Source of the DNA: Micromonospora parva
GTDB lineage: Bacteria > Actinomycetota > Actinomycetes > Mycobacteriales > Micromonosporaceae
NCBI RefSeq assembly: GCF_000718515.1
Contig: NZ_JNZS01000011.1
Coordinates: 245,244-309,243 of the forward strand
Direction: 5' to 3'
Length of the DNA: 64,000 nt
Part shown: piece after piece, positions 27,452 to 36,909 of the stretch
Numbering within the stretch: the stretch's first letter is position 1
Layout: each line of letters opens with the position of its first letter
Translations under genes and position numbers: made by a program
Notes under the pieces: model-generated
Databases searched by the model: none
The model's input: only the letters and a program-made list of their open reading frames with translations
Told to the model about the DNA's origin: nothing

Positions 27452-28956
27452 CCGGCACCTGGGATCCGCGACTGATGGCCGGCCACGCGCCGAGTGGCCC
27501 GCACCGGTTGCGCAACTTCGTCGCCGGTGAGTTCGTCGACGGCGCGACGACGTTCGCCAAGGCCAGCCCGGTCACCGGGGAGCAGGTCTTCGAGGTCGAC
27601 GAGGCATCGGAGTCCACCGTGGACGACGCGGTGGCCGCCGCTCGGGCCGCGCTGCGCGGGCCGTGGGGTCGGATGGGGGAGCGGGAGCGCGCCGAGGTGC
27701 TGCGCCGCGTCGCCGACGAGTTGGAGCGCCGCTTCGACGACCTGATCACCGCCGAGGTCGCCGACACCGGCAAGTCCATCGCCCAGGCCCGCACGTTGGA
27801 CATTCCGCGCGGTGCGGCGAACTTCCGGGCGTTCGCGGAGATCGTGGCGACCGCACCCACCGAGTCGTTCACCACTGTCACCCCGACCGGCGGCCGGGCG
27901 CTCAACTACGCGCTGCGCAAGCCGGTCGGTGTGGTAGCTGTCATCGTGCCGTGGAACCTGCCGCTGCTGCTGCTCACCTGGAAGGTGGCTCCGGCGCTGG
28001 CCTGCGGCAACGCGGTGGTGGTCAAGCCCAGCGAGGAGACTCCCGCCTCGGCGACGCTGCTCGCCGAGGTGATGGCGGCGGCCGGGGTGCCGGCCGGGGT
28101 GTTCAACCTGGTGCACGGCTTCGGGCCGGGTTCGGCCGGTGAACATCTCACCCGCCACCCGGGGGTCGACGCGATCACCTTCACCGGCGAGTCGGCCACC
28201 GGCGGCGCGATCATGCGGGCCGCCGCCGACGGGGTGAAGGCGGTCAGCTTCGAGTTGGGCGGCAAGAACGCCGGCCTGGTCTTCGCCGACGCCGACCTGG
28301 ACGCCGCGGTCGCCGGCTCGGTGCGGTCCAGCTTCACCAACGGCGGGCAGGTGTGCCTCTGCACCGAGCGCATCTACGTGCAGCGCCCGGTCTTCGAGGA
28401 GTTCACCGCCCGGCTGGCCAAGCGGGCCGGCGAGCTGGCGTACGGCTGGCCGACCGACGAGGCCACCGCCACCATGCCGCTGATCTCCCACCAGCACCGG
28501 GCGAAGGTGCTCGGCGCGTACGACCTGGCCCGCGCCGAGGGCGCCGAGGTGCTCACCGGTGGCGGCACGCCCACCTTCGGCGACGCCCGCGACGGCGGGT
28601 CGTACGTGCAGCCGACGGTGCTCACCGGGCTCGCCCCGGACGCCCGTACCAACCGGGAGGAGATCTTCGGCCCGGTGGTGCACGTCGCGCCGTTCGACAC
28701 CGAGGACGAGGCGTACGCCCTCGCCAACGGCACCGAGTACGGTCTGGCGGCGACCGTGTGGACCCGGGACGTGGGCGTGGCGCACCGGGCCGGCGCCCGG
28801 CTCGACGCCGGCATCGTCTGGGTGAACACCTGGTTCCTGCGGGATCTGCGCACCCCGTTCGGTGGGGTGAAGGCGTCCGGGATCGGTCGTGAGGGCGGCG
28901 TGCACTCGCTGAACTTCTACTCCGAACTCACCAACGTCTGCGTGGACCTGTCGTGA
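27448..28956 (+). CDS. 2-Aminomuconate 6-semialdehyde / 2-hydroxymuconic semialdehyde dehydrogenase
   Basis: NAD-dependent aldehyde dehydrogenase of 502 residues. Visible are VIVPWNLPLLLLTWKVAPAL (Asn for the oxyanion hole), the Glu of SFELGGKNAGLVF, the catalytic Cys in NGGQVCLCTERIYV, and NREEIFGPVVHV. In this operon it would oxidise 2-aminomuconate semialdehyde, the product of ACMS decarboxylation, to 2-aminomuconate (AmnC/NbaE role). The start ATG overlaps the kmo stop, with GAGGGAGG as Shine-Dalgarno sequence. Substrate choice rests on the operon; the family is certain. Confidence 0.93.
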   Translation: MTGTWDPRLMAGHAPSGPHRLRNFVAGEFVDGATTFAKASPVTGEQVFEVDEASESTVDDAVAAARAALRGPWGRMGERERAEVLRRVADELERRFDDLITAEVADTGKSIAQARTLDIPRGAANFRAFAEIVATAPTESFTTVTPTGGRALNYALRKPVGVVAVIVPWNLPLLLLTWKVAPALACGNAVVVKPSEETPASATLLAEVMAAAGVPAGVFNLVHGFGPGSAGEHLTRHPGVDAITFTGESATGGAIMRAAADGVKAVSFELGGKNAGLVFADADLDAAVAGSVRSSFTNGGQVCLCTERIYVQRPVFEEFTARLAKRAGELAYGWPTDEATATMPLISHQHRAKVLGAYDLARAEGAEVLTGGGTPTFGDARDGGSYVQPTVLTGLAPDARTNREEIFGPVVHVAPFDTEDEAYALANGTEYGLAATVWTRDVGVAHRAGARLDAGIVWVNTWFLRDLRTPFGGVKASGIGREGGVHSLNFYSELTNVCVDLS

Positions 28957-28976
28957 GCCGTACCGAGGGAGCGGGC

Positions 28977-29774
28977 ATGGAAGCTGACATCGAGGCCGCC
29001 AACCGGGAGTTGGCCGACGCCCGCAGCACCGGCAAGCCGTGCGCGCCGTTGCGGGGCCGGCTGCTGCCGGAGGGCGACGTGGAGTCCGCGTACCGGGTGC
29101 AGCAGCTCCAGGCGCGGGCCTGGCAGGGTCGCGGCGAACGCCGGGTCGGCGCGAAGATCGGGTTGACCTCCCGGGCGGTGCAGGAGACCTTCGGGGTGTT
29201 CCAGCCGGACTTCGGCATGCTGACCGACGCGATGGCGGTCGGCGACGGGGTCGAGGTGCCCATCGACCGGCTGCTCCAGCCCCGCGTCGAGGCGGAGATC
29301 GCCTTCGTGCTCGACAAGGATCTCCCGAACCCGCAGCTCACCACAGTCGACCTGATCCGCGCGGTCGACCACGTGCTGCCGGCGATCGAGATCGTCGACT
29401 CACGGATCGCCGCCTGGGACATCTCCATCGTGGACACCGTCGCCGACAACGCCTCCAGCGGGCTCTTCGTGCTCGGCACCACGCCGCGCCGGCTCGCCGA
29501 CGTCGACCTGCGGCTGTGCGGAATGGTGCTGGAGCACGCCGGTGAGCCGGTCTCCGTCGGTGCGGGCGCGGCCTGCCTGGGCAACCCGCTGCACGCCCTG
29601 CAGTGGTTGGCCGGCACCCTCGCCCGGGCCGGCGACCCGCTGCGCGCCGGGGACGTGGTGCTCTCCGGGGCGCTCGGTCCGATGGTGCCGGTCACCCCGG
29701 GCGCCGCGTACGAGGCCCGCATCTCCGGGCTCGGCTCGGTGCGTACCTCTTTCAGCAGGGAGGGTTCGGCATGA
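28977..29774 (+). CDS. 2-Oxopent-4-enoate hydratase (2-keto-4-pentenoate hydratase)
   Basis: 265-residue member of the fumarylacetoacetase-like hydratase/decarboxylase family. It has [13 protein letters not shown], the metal-ligand region [18 protein letters not shown] (Glu pair), and [14 protein letters not shown]. It adds water to 2-oxopent-4-enoate to give 4-hydroxy-2-oxovalerate. ATG at 28977 has GAGGGAGC at good spacing; the GTG at 28953, overlapping the previous stop, would add eight residues and is the alternative. It is paralogous to the decarboxylase at 31812, with which such hydratases usually form a complex. Confidence 0.9.
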   Translation: MEADIEAANRELADARSTGKPCAPLRGRLLPEGDVESAYRVQQLQARAWQGRGERRVGAKIGLTSRAVQETFGVFQPDFGMLTDAMAVGDGVEVPIDRLLQPRVEAEIAFVLDKDLPNPQLTTVDLIRAVDHVLPAIEIVDSRIAAWDISIVDTVADNASSGLFVLGTTPRRLADVDLRLCGMVLEHAGEPVSVGAGAACLGNPLHALQWLAGTLARAGDPLRAGDVVLSGALGPMVPVTPGAAYEARISGLGSVRTSFSREGSA

Positions 29775-30703
29775 GCGTCGGTGTGGCGGTGCTCGGTTCC
29801 GGCAACATCGGCACCGACCTGATGATCAAAGTGTTGCGATTGAGCGACAGTCTGCGGATGGTGGCGATGGCCGGCATCGACCCGGCCTCCGATGGTCTGG
29901 CGCGGGCCCGCCGGCTCGGCGTGGCCACCACCGCCGACGGTGTGGACGGGCTGGTCGCGATGCCCGAGTTCGCCGACGTCGAGCTGGTCTTCGACGCCAC
30001 CTCGGCGGGCGCGCACCGACGTCACGACGAGGTGCTGCGCGCGCACGGCCGCACTGTGGTCGACCTGACCCCGGCCGCGCTCGGCCCGTACGTGGTGCCG
30101 CCGGTCAACCTCGACGAGCACCTGCACGAGCCAAACGTCAACATGGTGACCTGCGGCGGACAGGCGACGGTGCCGATCGTGGCCGCCGTGCGTCGGGTCA
30201 CGCCGGTGGCGTACGGCGAGATCGTCGCGTCGATCGCGTCGAAGTCCGCGGGGCCGGGCACCCGCGCCAACATCGACGAGTTCACCGAGACCACGGCCCG
30301 GGCCATCGAGGTGGTCGGCGGGGCCGAACGGGGCAAGGCGATCATCGTGCTGAACCCGGCGGACCCGCCGCTGCTGATGCGGGACACCGTCTACTGCCTC
30401 TGCCCGGACGCCGACGCCGACACCGGTGCCATCGCGGCCTCGGTGGCGGACATGGTGGCGACGGTGCAGGAGTACGTGCCCGGTTACCGGCTCAAGCAGG
30501 ACGTGCAGTTCGACCGGGTCGAGACGTACCTGCCCTCGCTCGGGCGGCAGCTCACCGCGTTGCAGGTGTCGGTCTTCCTGGAGGTCTCCGGTGCCGGGAA
30601 CTACCTGCCCGCGTACGCCGGCAACCTGGACATCATGACCTCCGCCGCGCTGCGTACGGCGGAGCGGCTGGTCGCCCTGCGGTCGACGGGAGCGGTGGCA
30701 TGA
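29771..30703 (+). CDS. dmpF: Acetaldehyde dehydrogenase (acylating)
   Basis: 310 residues. The N-terminal Rossmann fold is [19 protein letters not shown], and the catalytic Cys lies in [17 protein letters not shown] (~residue 127). It converts acetaldehyde channelled from the aldolase, with NAD and CoA, to acetyl-CoA. Its stop overlaps the aldolase start (ATGA), matching the fixed aldolase-dehydrogenase complex of meta-cleavage pathways (DmpG/DmpF, NbaI/NbaJ). The start overlaps the hydratase stop by 4 nt. Confidence 0.95.
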   Translation: MSVGVAVLGSGNIGTDLMIKVLRLSDSLRMVAMAGIDPASDGLARARRLGVATTADGVDGLVAMPEFADVELVFDATSAGAHRRHDEVLRAHGRTVVDLTPAALGPYVVPPVNLDEHLHEPNVNMVTCGGQATVPIVAAVRRVTPVAYGEIVASIASKSAGPGTRANIDEFTETTARAIEVVGGAERGKAIIVLNPADPPLLMRDTVYCLCPDADADTGAIAASVADMVATVQEYVPGYRLKQDVQFDRVETYLPSLGRQLTALQVSVFLEVSGAGNYLPAYAGNLDIMTSAALRTAERLVALRSTGAVA

Positions 30704-31815
30704 CCGACCTGTACATCCAGGACGTGACGCTGCGCGACGGCATGCACGCCATCGCCCACCGGTACACGGTCGACCAGGTACGGACGATCGCCGCCGCGCT
30801 GGACGCCGCCGGGGTGGCCGCCATCGAGGTGGCGCACGGTGACGGGCTCGCCGGTTCCAGCGTCAACTACGGTCACGGCGCGGCCAGCGACGCCGAGTGG
30901 ATCTCCGCAGCCGCCGAGGTGCTGACCACCGCGAAACTGACCACCCTGCTGCTGCCGGGCATCGGCACCATCGCCGACCTGAAGGCGGCGAAGGCGCTCG
31001 GGGTGACCAGCGTGCGGGTCGCCACCCACTGCACCGAGGCGGACATCTCCGCCCAGCACATCTCCTGGGCCCGCGAGAACGGCATGGACGTGGCCGGGTT
31101 CCTGATGATGTCGCACATGAACGACGCGGCCGGGTTGGCCGGTCAGGCGAAGCTGATGGAGTCGTACGGCGCGCACTGCGTCTACGTCACCGACTCCGGC
31201 GGGCGGCTGCTGATGTCCGACGTGGCGCAGCGGGTCGACGCGTACCGGCAGGTCCTCGCCCCGGACACGCAGATCGGCATCCACGCCCACCACAACCTGT
31301 CGCTCGGGGTGGCCAACAGCGTGCTCGCCGTCGAGCACGGGCGGGTCACCGGGTCCGCGCCGGTCGGCCCCGACGCGGCGCACGGCCGGACCGTCCGGGT
31401 CGACGCCTCGCTCGCCGGCATGGGCGCGGGTGCCGGAAACGCCCCGCTGGAGGTCTTCGTCGCGGTCGCCGAGCTGCACGGCTGGAAGCACGGCTGCGAC
31501 GTGTTCGCGCTGATGGACGCGGCCGACGACATCGTCCGCCCGCTGCAGGACCGGCCGGTCCAGGTGGACCGGGAAACGCTCTCCCTGGGGTACGCGGGGG
31601 TCTACTCCAGCTTCCTGCGGCACGCCGAACGGGCGTCGGCGAAGTACGGCGTGGACGTCCGGTCGATCCTGGTCGAACTGGGCCGCCGCCGGATGGTCGG
31701 CGGCCAGGAGGACATGATCGTCGACGTCGCACTCGACCTGGCCGGCAAGGAGCCGGCGGTGAGTGAGCCGGGTTTGCGAGCCCCGCAGCCGCGAACGGAA
31801 GGTGGCGCAGCATGA
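30700..31815 (+). CDS. dmpG: 4-Hydroxy-2-oxovalerate aldolase
   Basis: 371-residue DRE-TIM-family class II aldolase splitting 4-hydroxy-2-oxovalerate into pyruvate and acetaldehyde. The signature [15 protein letters not shown] carries the catalytic Arg and Asp; [15 protein letters not shown] provides the metal-binding HxH pair; YVTDSGGRL follows the family. Metal is expected to be Mn. It partners the acylating acetaldehyde dehydrogenase immediately upstream, to which it is translationally coupled. A short acidic, Pro-containing tail follows residue 355. Confidence 0.95.
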   Translation: MTDLYIQDVTLRDGMHAIAHRYTVDQVRTIAAALDAAGVAAIEVAHGDGLAGSSVNYGHGAASDAEWISAAAEVLTTAKLTTLLLPGIGTIADLKAAKALGVTSVRVATHCTEADISAQHISWARENGMDVAGFLMMSHMNDAAGLAGQAKLMESYGAHCVYVTDSGGRLLMSDVAQRVDAYRQVLAPDTQIGIHAHHNLSLGVANSVLAVEHGRVTGSAPVGPDAAHGRTVRVDASLAGMGAGAGNAPLEVFVAVAELHGWKHGCDVFALMDAADDIVRPLQDRPVQVDRETLSLGYAGVYSSFLRHAERASAKYGVDVRSILVELGRRRMVGGQEDMIVDVALDLAGKEPAVSEPGLRAPQPRTEGGAA

Positions 31816-32585
31816 TCGGACCGGACATCGCCGGGATCGCTGAGAAGTTGGGTACGGCGGCCGACACGGCCACCCCGATCCCGCAGCTCGCCGCCGAGAC
31901 CGGCCTCGACGTGGACACCGCGTACGCCGTGCAGGCCGCGCTGCTGCACCGCCGGCTGAACGCCGGTGAACGGTTGGTCGGGTTGAAGATGGGGCTGACC
32001 AGCAGGGCGAAGATGGCCCAGGTCGGTGTGGACGAGGTGATCTGGGGGCGGCTCACCAACGCGATGCGGGTGCCCGACGGCGGCGCCGTGGACCCGGCCG
32101 CGTACATCCATCCCCGCGTCGAGCCGGAGGTGGCGTTCCTGCTGGACCGGCTGCCCGAGCCGGGCGAACCGGTCGGCGACTTCGCCACGGCGGTCCGCGC
32201 TGTCGCCCCGGCCATCGAGTTGATCGACTCCCGGTACGCGGACTTCCGCTTCTCCCTGCCGGACGTGATCGCTGACAACACCTCTGCCGCCGCCTTCGTG
32301 ATCGGACCGTGGTCGCCGGTGCCGGCGGGGCTGGACAACCTCGGCGTGCTGCTGGAGGTCGACGGGCGGGTGGCGCAGGTCGGCTCGACGGCGGCGATCC
32401 TCGGTGACCCGCGTCGGGCGCTCGACGAGGGCATCCGGCTGGCGGGCGGGCACGGGGTGCGGCTGGAGTCGGGGTGGGTCTTCCTGGCCGGTGCCGCGAC
32501 CGCCGCGGTGCCGTTGCGTCCCGGTGCCCATGTCCGCGCGGTCGTCGAGAAGCTCGGCACGGCGTCGCTCCGGGCGTCGTCGTGA
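31812..32585 (+). CDS. 4-Oxalocrotonate (2-oxo-3-hexenedioate) decarboxylase
   Basis: 257-residue homologue of the hydratase at 28977 (same fumarylacetoacetase-like family), with [29 protein letters not shown] and [14 protein letters not shown]. In the pathway it decarboxylates 4-oxalocrotonate to 2-oxopent-4-enoate (NbaG/AmnE role). It is assigned as the decarboxylase rather than the hydratase by its higher resemblance to DmpH-like sequences and by operon position between aldolase and deaminase; the two could be swapped. It overlaps both neighbours by 4 nt. Confidence 0.85.
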   Translation: MIGPDIAGIAEKLGTAADTATPIPQLAAETGLDVDTAYAVQAALLHRRLNAGERLVGLKMGLTSRAKMAQVGVDEVIWGRLTNAMRVPDGGAVDPAAYIHPRVEPEVAFLLDRLPEPGEPVGDFATAVRAVAPAIELIDSRYADFRFSLPDVIADNTSAAAFVIGPWSPVPAGLDNLGVLLEVDGRVAQVGSTAAILGDPRRALDEGIRLAGGHGVRLESGWVFLAGAATAAVPLRPGAHVRAVVEKLGTASLRASS

Positions 32586-33004
32586 CCGCCCGGGTCGTCG
32601 CCGGGAAGGCCGTTCCTCGGGGGGCGTTTCCGCACGTCAAGGTGGCGGGTGGGTTCGTCTTCGTCTCCGGTACGTCGTCCCGGCGGCCGGACAACAGCTT
32701 CGCGGGCGTCGAGGTGGACGAGTTCGGCACCACGAACCTCGACATCCGGGTGCAGACGCGGGCCGTGATCGAGAACATCGGCGATCTGCTGCGCTCGGTC
32801 GGCGCGGACCTCACCGACCTCGTCCAGGTGACGACGTACCTGGTCAACATGAATGACTTCGGTGGTTACAACGAGGTGTGGGCGGAGTTCTTCGACGCCT
32901 CCGGGCCGACCCGTACCACGGTGGCGGTGCACCAGCTGCCGCACCCGCACCTGCTGATCGAAATCCAGGCCGTGGCCCTTCTTCCCTCGGGAGGTCAGTC
33001 GTGA
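32582..33004 (+). CDS. RidA-family 2-aminomuconate deaminase
   Basis: 140-residue RidA/YjgF-fold protein: [48 protein letters not shown], and [22 protein letters not shown]. RidA-type proteins serve as 2-aminomuconate deaminases in the nba/amn pathways, releasing ammonia and 4-oxalocrotonate, and the operon position fits exactly. The Arg found in the classical RidA imine-hydrolysis site (IEIE-xx-A.A) is not obvious here. GTG start overlapping the upstream stop. Confidence 0.88.
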   Translation: MTARVVAGKAVPRGAFPHVKVAGGFVFVSGTSSRRPDNSFAGVEVDEFGTTNLDIRVQTRAVIENIGDLLRSVGADLTDLVQVTTYLVNMNDFGGYNEVWAEFFDASGPTRTTVAVHQLPHPHLLIEIQAVALLPSGGQS

Positions 33005-33525
33005 GTGAGATCGCCGAGCCGTTCAGCTTTCCGGGCTGGATCGCGGACAACCAGCACCTGTTGAAGCCCCCGGTGGGCAACAAGGAGATGTTCCCCGGCG
33101 GGGACGACTTCATCGTGATGGTGGTGGGCGGGCCCAATCAGCGCACCGACTTCCACGTGGACCCGTACGAGGAGTTCTTCTACCAGGTCAAGGGCAACAT
33201 GCACATCAACCTGGTCACTCCCGAGGGGCCGCGTACGGTGCACGTGCGCGAGGGTCAGATGTGGATGCTGCCGCGCAACACCCCGCACTCCCCGCAGCGG
33301 CCCGAGGCCGGCTCGATCGGCGTGGTCGTCGAGCGGGTCCGCGAGGAGGGCACGCTGGAGACATTCCAGTGGTACTGCCCCGAGTGCGGGCACAAGGTGC
33401 ACGAGGTGGAGTTGCAGGTCCGCGACATCGCCGCCGACCTGCCGCCGGTGTTCCAGGCGTTCTACGCCGACGAGGCGGCGCGCACCTGCGCCAACTGCGG
33501 CACCCTGCACCCGGGTAAGGGCTGA
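33001..33525 (+). CDS. nbaC: 3-Hydroxyanthranilate 3,4-dioxygenase
   Basis: 174-residue cupin extradiol dioxygenase that opens 3-hydroxyanthranilate to 2-amino-3-carboxymuconate semialdehyde. Fe(II) ligands read as H52 and E58 ([10 protein letters not shown]) and H96 (NTPHSP). R48, R100 and E111 sit where the Cupriavidus enzyme binds substrate. A second rubredoxin-like metal site is formed by C126/C129 (CPEC) and C163/C166 (CANC), the form found in bacterial and fungal enzymes. GTG start overlapping the deaminase stop by 4 nt. Everything needed for activity is present. Confidence 0.96.
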   Translation: MSEIAEPFSFPGWIADNQHLLKPPVGNKEMFPGGDDFIVMVVGGPNQRTDFHVDPYEEFFYQVKGNMHINLVTPEGPRTVHVREGQMWMLPRNTPHSPQRPEAGSIGVVVERVREEGTLETFQWYCPECGHKVHEVELQVRDIAADLPPVFQAFYADEAARTCANCGTLHPGKG

Positions 33526-34526
33526 TGCCCGCAGCCGTTGTCGACGTGCACACGCACGTCGTACCGAAGGGGTGGCCGGACCTCGGCGCGGCGTGCGGCG
33601 GGTCCGGCTGGCCGTGGTTGCGGGTGGACTCCGAGCGCGCCGCCATGATCATGGTGGGGGAGACGGAGTTCCGCCCGGTCGGCGCGGAGTGCTGGGACGC
33701 CTCGACGCGACTGGCCGACATGGACGCCGACGGGGTGGCCGTGCAGGTGGTCTCGCCGACCCCGGTCTTCTTCAGTTACGACCGCCCGGCCGACCAGGCG
33801 GTCAAGGTCGCCCGGATCTTCAACGACCTGACCCTGGAGGTCACCGCGGCCGGCGGTGACCGGCTGGTGCCGTTCTGCCAGGTGCCGTTGCAGGACCCGG
33901 ACGCCGCCTGCGCCGAGCTGGACCGCAGCCTCGCCGCCGGGCACGTGGGCGTGGAGATCGGCAACCACGTCGGCGACCGCGACCTGGACGACGCCGGTGT
34001 GGTCACCTTCCTGCAGCACTGCGCCGAGGTGGGCGCACCCGTCTTCGTCCACCCGTGGGACATGCCGGGCGGACCGCGACTGGACCGCTGGATGGCCCGG
34101 TGGCTCACCGGGATGCCCGCCGAGACGCACCTGTCGGTGCTGGCGATGATCCTCGGCGGGGTCTTCGACCGGGTGCCGCAGACGCTGCGGATCTGCTTCG
34201 CGCACGGTGGTGGCAGCTTCCCGTTCTGGCTGGGTCGCGCCGACAACGCCTGGCACCGCCGCGGCGACCTGGTCCGGGGCGCGTCCGCCGCCCCGCCCAG
34301 CAGTTACGTCGACCGGTTCAGCGTCGACTCGGTGGTCTTCACGCCGCCCGCGCTGCGGCTGTTGGTGGACACCATGGGGGAGGATCGGGTGCTGATCGGC
34401 AGCGACTACCCGTACCCGCTTGGCGAACGGCCGGCCGGCGCTGTTGTCGACGCGGCCGACTTCCTCACCGACGCCCAGCGCGACAAGCTCCGATCCGCCA
34501 ACGCCCTGCGTTTCCTGCACGGCTGA
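33525..34526 (+). CDS. nbaD: Aminocarboxymuconate-semialdehyde decarboxylase (ACMSD)
   Basis: 333-residue zinc-dependent amidohydrolase-2 family decarboxylase. Metal ligands are VDVHTHVVP (H9, H11), the His of FVHPWDMPGGPR, and the Asp of IGSDYPYPLGE; the His of RICFAHGGGSFPF is the general acid/base region. It removes CO2 from ACMS, which would otherwise cyclise to quinolinate, and so commits the route to catabolism. Start and stop of the neighbours share one base (TGATG). Last gene of the tightly coupled kyn operon. Confidence 0.95.
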   Translation: MPAAVVDVHTHVVPKGWPDLGAACGGSGWPWLRVDSERAAMIMVGETEFRPVGAECWDASTRLADMDADGVAVQVVSPTPVFFSYDRPADQAVKVARIFNDLTLEVTAAGGDRLVPFCQVPLQDPDAACAELDRSLAAGHVGVEIGNHVGDRDLDDAGVVTFLQHCAEVGAPVFVHPWDMPGGPRLDRWMARWLTGMPAETHLSVLAMILGGVFDRVPQTLRICFAHGGGSFPFWLGRADNAWHRRGDLVRGASAAPPSSYVDRFSVDSVVFTPPALRLLVDTMGEDRVLIGSDYPYPLGERPAGAVVDAADFLTDAQRDKLRSANALRFLHG

Positions 34527-34550
34527 CCAACCCGGGCCGTCCGGTTGGTC
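34525..34550 (+). terminator. Weak hairpin at the end of the kyn operon
   Basis: gaccaacc / ggttggtc (8 bp, loop of 10) starting at the ACMSD stop codon. It has no T-tract. It may separate the operon from the amidase gene 85 bp downstream. Confidence 0.4.
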
Positions 34551-34611
34551 CGATTAGGGACGGCAGCGCGTGTCGGCTGCGCGAAGGGCCGACGGGCGGC
34601 AGGATGGCGGG

Positions 34612-36075
34612 ATGGCCGAACCGCACGACCTGACCGCGTTGGAGCAGGCCGCCGCCATCGCGCGCGGCGAGCTGTCCAGCGTCGACCTGGTCGAGCACTG
34701 CCTGAGACGGGTGGCGGCGCTCGGCGACACGGTGGGCGCGTTCGTCACCGTCACCCCGGATCTCGCCCGGCAGGCCGCACGGGCCGCCGACGCGGTGCCG
34801 ACCGGGGAGCGCGGCCCGCTGCACGGCGTACCGACCGCGATCAAGGACCTCACCCTCACCGCCGGGGTGCGCACCACCTTCGGCTCGGCGGCGTTCGCCG
34901 ATTTTGTCCCGCCGGTCGACGCCGACGTGGTCCGGTTCATCAAGGCCGCCGGTTTGGTCAGCCTGGGCAAGACGACCACCTCCGAGCTGGGCTGTTCGCT
35001 CTACTCGGAGGGCCGGGTCGCGCCACCGGCCCGCAACCCGTGGCAGCTGGCGTACACCGCGGGTGGGTCCAGTGGCGGCGCGGCGGCGGCGGTCGCGGCC
35101 GGGCTGGTCCCGGTCGCCCAGGGGTCCGACGGCGGCGGGTCGCTACGCATCCCGGCGTCGCTCTGCGGCCTGGTCGGCTACAAGCCCAGTCGGGGCCTCG
35201 TCTCCGGCGGGCCGGTCGGCTCCGGCGCGTTCGGCCTGCCCATCAGCGGTCCGCTCGGGCGGACGGTCACCGACGTCGCCGCGCTGCTCGACGTCATGGC
35301 CGTCCCGGTCCCCGGCGAGCCCTACCTGCCGCCGGTCGCGCCGCCCGGCGGCTACCTGGCCGTCGCGCGCCGGGCCGAGCCCGGCCCGCTGCGGATCGGC
35401 CGGTTCACCACGCCGATGCTCGCCGACGAGCCGGTGCACCCCGACTGCGTCGCCGCCGTGGACCGGGCCACCACGTTGCTCACGGCGGCCGGCCACGAGG
35501 TGGTCGAGGTGCCGCCGCCGCTCGGGCCGGCGGCGTGGCCGCTGTTCGAGATCCTCTGGTACGTGCTGGCGCTCGCCCCGGTGCCGCCGCAGCGGGAGGC
35601 GGAGCTGCTGCCGTTGACCCGGCTGCTGCGGGCCCGGGGCGCCGAGCTCTCCGCCGGCACCCTGGCCGCCACCCTCGGGGAGTTGCAGGCGCAGGTCCGC
35701 CTGGGCACCCGTCGCACCGCTGGCTGCGACCTGCTCCTCTGCCCCACTCTGGCCACCCCGCAGGCGCCGGTCGGCTGGTTCAGCGCCGACGCGGACCCAG
35801 CCGCCGACTTCGACCGGCAACGCCGGTTCTCGCCCTACTGCGCCATCTTCAACGTCACCGGCGATCCCTCCGTCTCCCTGCCGCTGGGCAGCACCACCGA
35901 CGGACTGCCCGTCGGGGTGCTGCTCACCGGCCGGTACGGCGACGACGCGCGGCTTATCGCTACCGCTGCGCAACTGGAGAACTCCAGTGACGGATGGGAT
36001 CGGCACCCCGCAATCTGGCGGGCCGTCGACTCCGCTAACGTGAATGGCGACGGAGTCGGGCGGTCGGCAGCGTGA
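34612..36075 (+). CDS. Amidase signature family protein
   Basis: 487-residue amidase with the Ser-cisSer-Lys triad: Lys in AIKDLTL, the Gly/Ser-rich [14 protein letters not shown] and [12 protein letters not shown] carrying the other two. It hydrolyses an amide of unknown type (GatA, aryl-amidase or acylamidase groups cannot be separated here; no gatB/gatC nearby). It follows the kyn operon by 85 bp with a weak hairpin between. The operon lacks a formamidase, so arylformamide hydrolysis is a possible but unproven role. ATG at 34612 chosen by reading-frame quality. Confidence 0.88.
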   Translation: MAEPHDLTALEQAAAIARGELSSVDLVEHCLRRVAALGDTVGAFVTVTPDLARQAARAADAVPTGERGPLHGVPTAIKDLTLTAGVRTTFGSAAFADFVPPVDADVVRFIKAAGLVSLGKTTTSELGCSLYSEGRVAPPARNPWQLAYTAGGSSGGAAAAVAAGLVPVAQGSDGGGSLRIPASLCGLVGYKPSRGLVSGGPVGSGAFGLPISGPLGRTVTDVAALLDVMAVPVPGEPYLPPVAPPGGYLAVARRAEPGPLRIGRFTTPMLADEPVHPDCVAAVDRATTLLTAAGHEVVEVPPPLGPAAWPLFEILWYVLALAPVPPQREAELLPLTRLLRARGAELSAGTLAATLGELQAQVRLGTRRTAGCDLLLCPTLATPQAPVGWFSADADPAADFDRQRRFSPYCAIFNVTGDPSVSLPLGSTTDGLPVGVLLTGRYGDDARLIATAAQLENSSDGWDRHPAIWRAVDSANVNGDGVGRSAA

Positions 36076-36126
36076 TCGTCCATCCGACCCGGTTTTTCAA
36101 GGTCGTCCTTCTTCCGCCTGGGGGCG

Positions 36127-36447
36127 TTGGGATTGTCTGTTACCGAGACGTTGCTGGTCTTCGTCGGCATCCCGTTGGCAGCGGTGCTGGTCATCGCCGG
36201 CCTGTCGTACGCCGGTAGCCGTGGGGGTGCCACCGGCGGTGGCGGTCACGCCAAGCGCTACCGGCCGGGCCGGCCCTTCGACTTCACTCCGGTCTGGTTC
36301 CTGGGCCGCCCGGAGCAGCTGGCCGACTCGGCCGGCACCGCGCTGACGGCGGGGGCGCAGGCGCCCGCGCTGACCAGCCACAAGCTTGAGAAGGCCAGCG
36401 TCGAGGCGCCGGCCGGTGGAACCGGAGGCGCAAGTGACCGTTGGTGA
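36127..36447 (+). CDS. Small membrane protein (hypothetical)
   Basis: About 106 residues with one N-terminal membrane helix (LLVFVGIPLAAVLVIAGLSYAG), then a Gly-rich stretch and a cytosolic tail rich in Ala, Gly and Thr containing RPGRPFDFTPVWFLGRPEQ. The start is a TTG (36127 or 36133); no AUG is available near the helix. Its 3' end overlaps the next gene by 14 bp, implying co-expression. No function recognised; conserved layout with the DUF5130-like neighbour is expected in actinomycetes. Confidence 0.75.
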   Translation: MGLSVTETLLVFVGIPLAAVLVIAGLSYAGSRGGATGGGGHAKRYRPGRPFDFTPVWFLGRPEQLADSAGTALTAGAQAPALTSHKLEKASVEAPAGGTGGASDRW

Positions 36448-36841
36448 GAAGCAGGCCGGGTCGGAAAATCCGCCCGAGGTGCTGGACGGGCCGTTCTCGA
36501 CCCGCCAGTTGCTGCGCATCGACGAGGCGTTGCGCCTGGCCGACAAGGGCACCGGCCTGGTGTTCTCGGTCTTCGTCGGCGGTCTCGACGAGCCGATCCG
36601 CGAGCACGCCCAGCGGCTGCACCGTCAGCTCGCCGAGCCCGACAAGTCGGTGCTGATCGCCGTGTCGCCCAACCAGCGGCAGTTGGAGATCGTCACCGGG
36701 CGATACGCCCGCAAGCGCATCCCCGACACGTACGCCAAGCTGGCCGCGCTCTCCATGGTCGGCGCGTTCAGCGGCGGCGACCTGGCCGGCGGCATCATCA
36801 ACGGCCTCGACCAGCTCGCCAGCCACGCCGGCAAGGGCTGA
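36434..36841 (+). CDS. DUF5130-like TPM-domain protein
   Basis: 135 residues, soluble. GPFSTRQLLRIDEALRLADKGTGLVFSVFVGGLDEPIREHAQRL and VLIAVSPNQRQLEIVTG resemble the TPM/DUF5130 family of actinobacteria, with a Gly/Ser-rich C-terminal segment AFSGGDLAGGIINGLDQL. The GTG at 36434 lies inside the 3' end of the upstream membrane-protein gene, so the two are coupled. The role is unknown. Confidence 0.75.
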   Translation: MTVGEKQAGSENPPEVLDGPFSTRQLLRIDEALRLADKGTGLVFSVFVGGLDEPIREHAQRLHRQLAEPDKSVLIAVSPNQRQLEIVTGRYARKRIPDTYAKLAALSMVGAFSGGDLAGGIINGLDQLASHAGKG

Positions 36842-36854
36842 GCTACACAGACGA

Positions 36855-36890
36855 CGAAGCCCGGCCCCGCGTGCAGCGGGCCGGGCTTCG
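36855..36890. terminator. Strong bidirectional terminator between convergent genes
   Basis: cgaagcccggccccgc ... gcgggccgggcttcg forms a 15 bp stem with one bulged C and loop gtgca. It lies between the DUF5130-like gene and the convergent Uma2 gene. Confidence 0.85.
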
Positions 36891-36909
36891 GTCTGTCCGG
36901 GTGTTTGTC

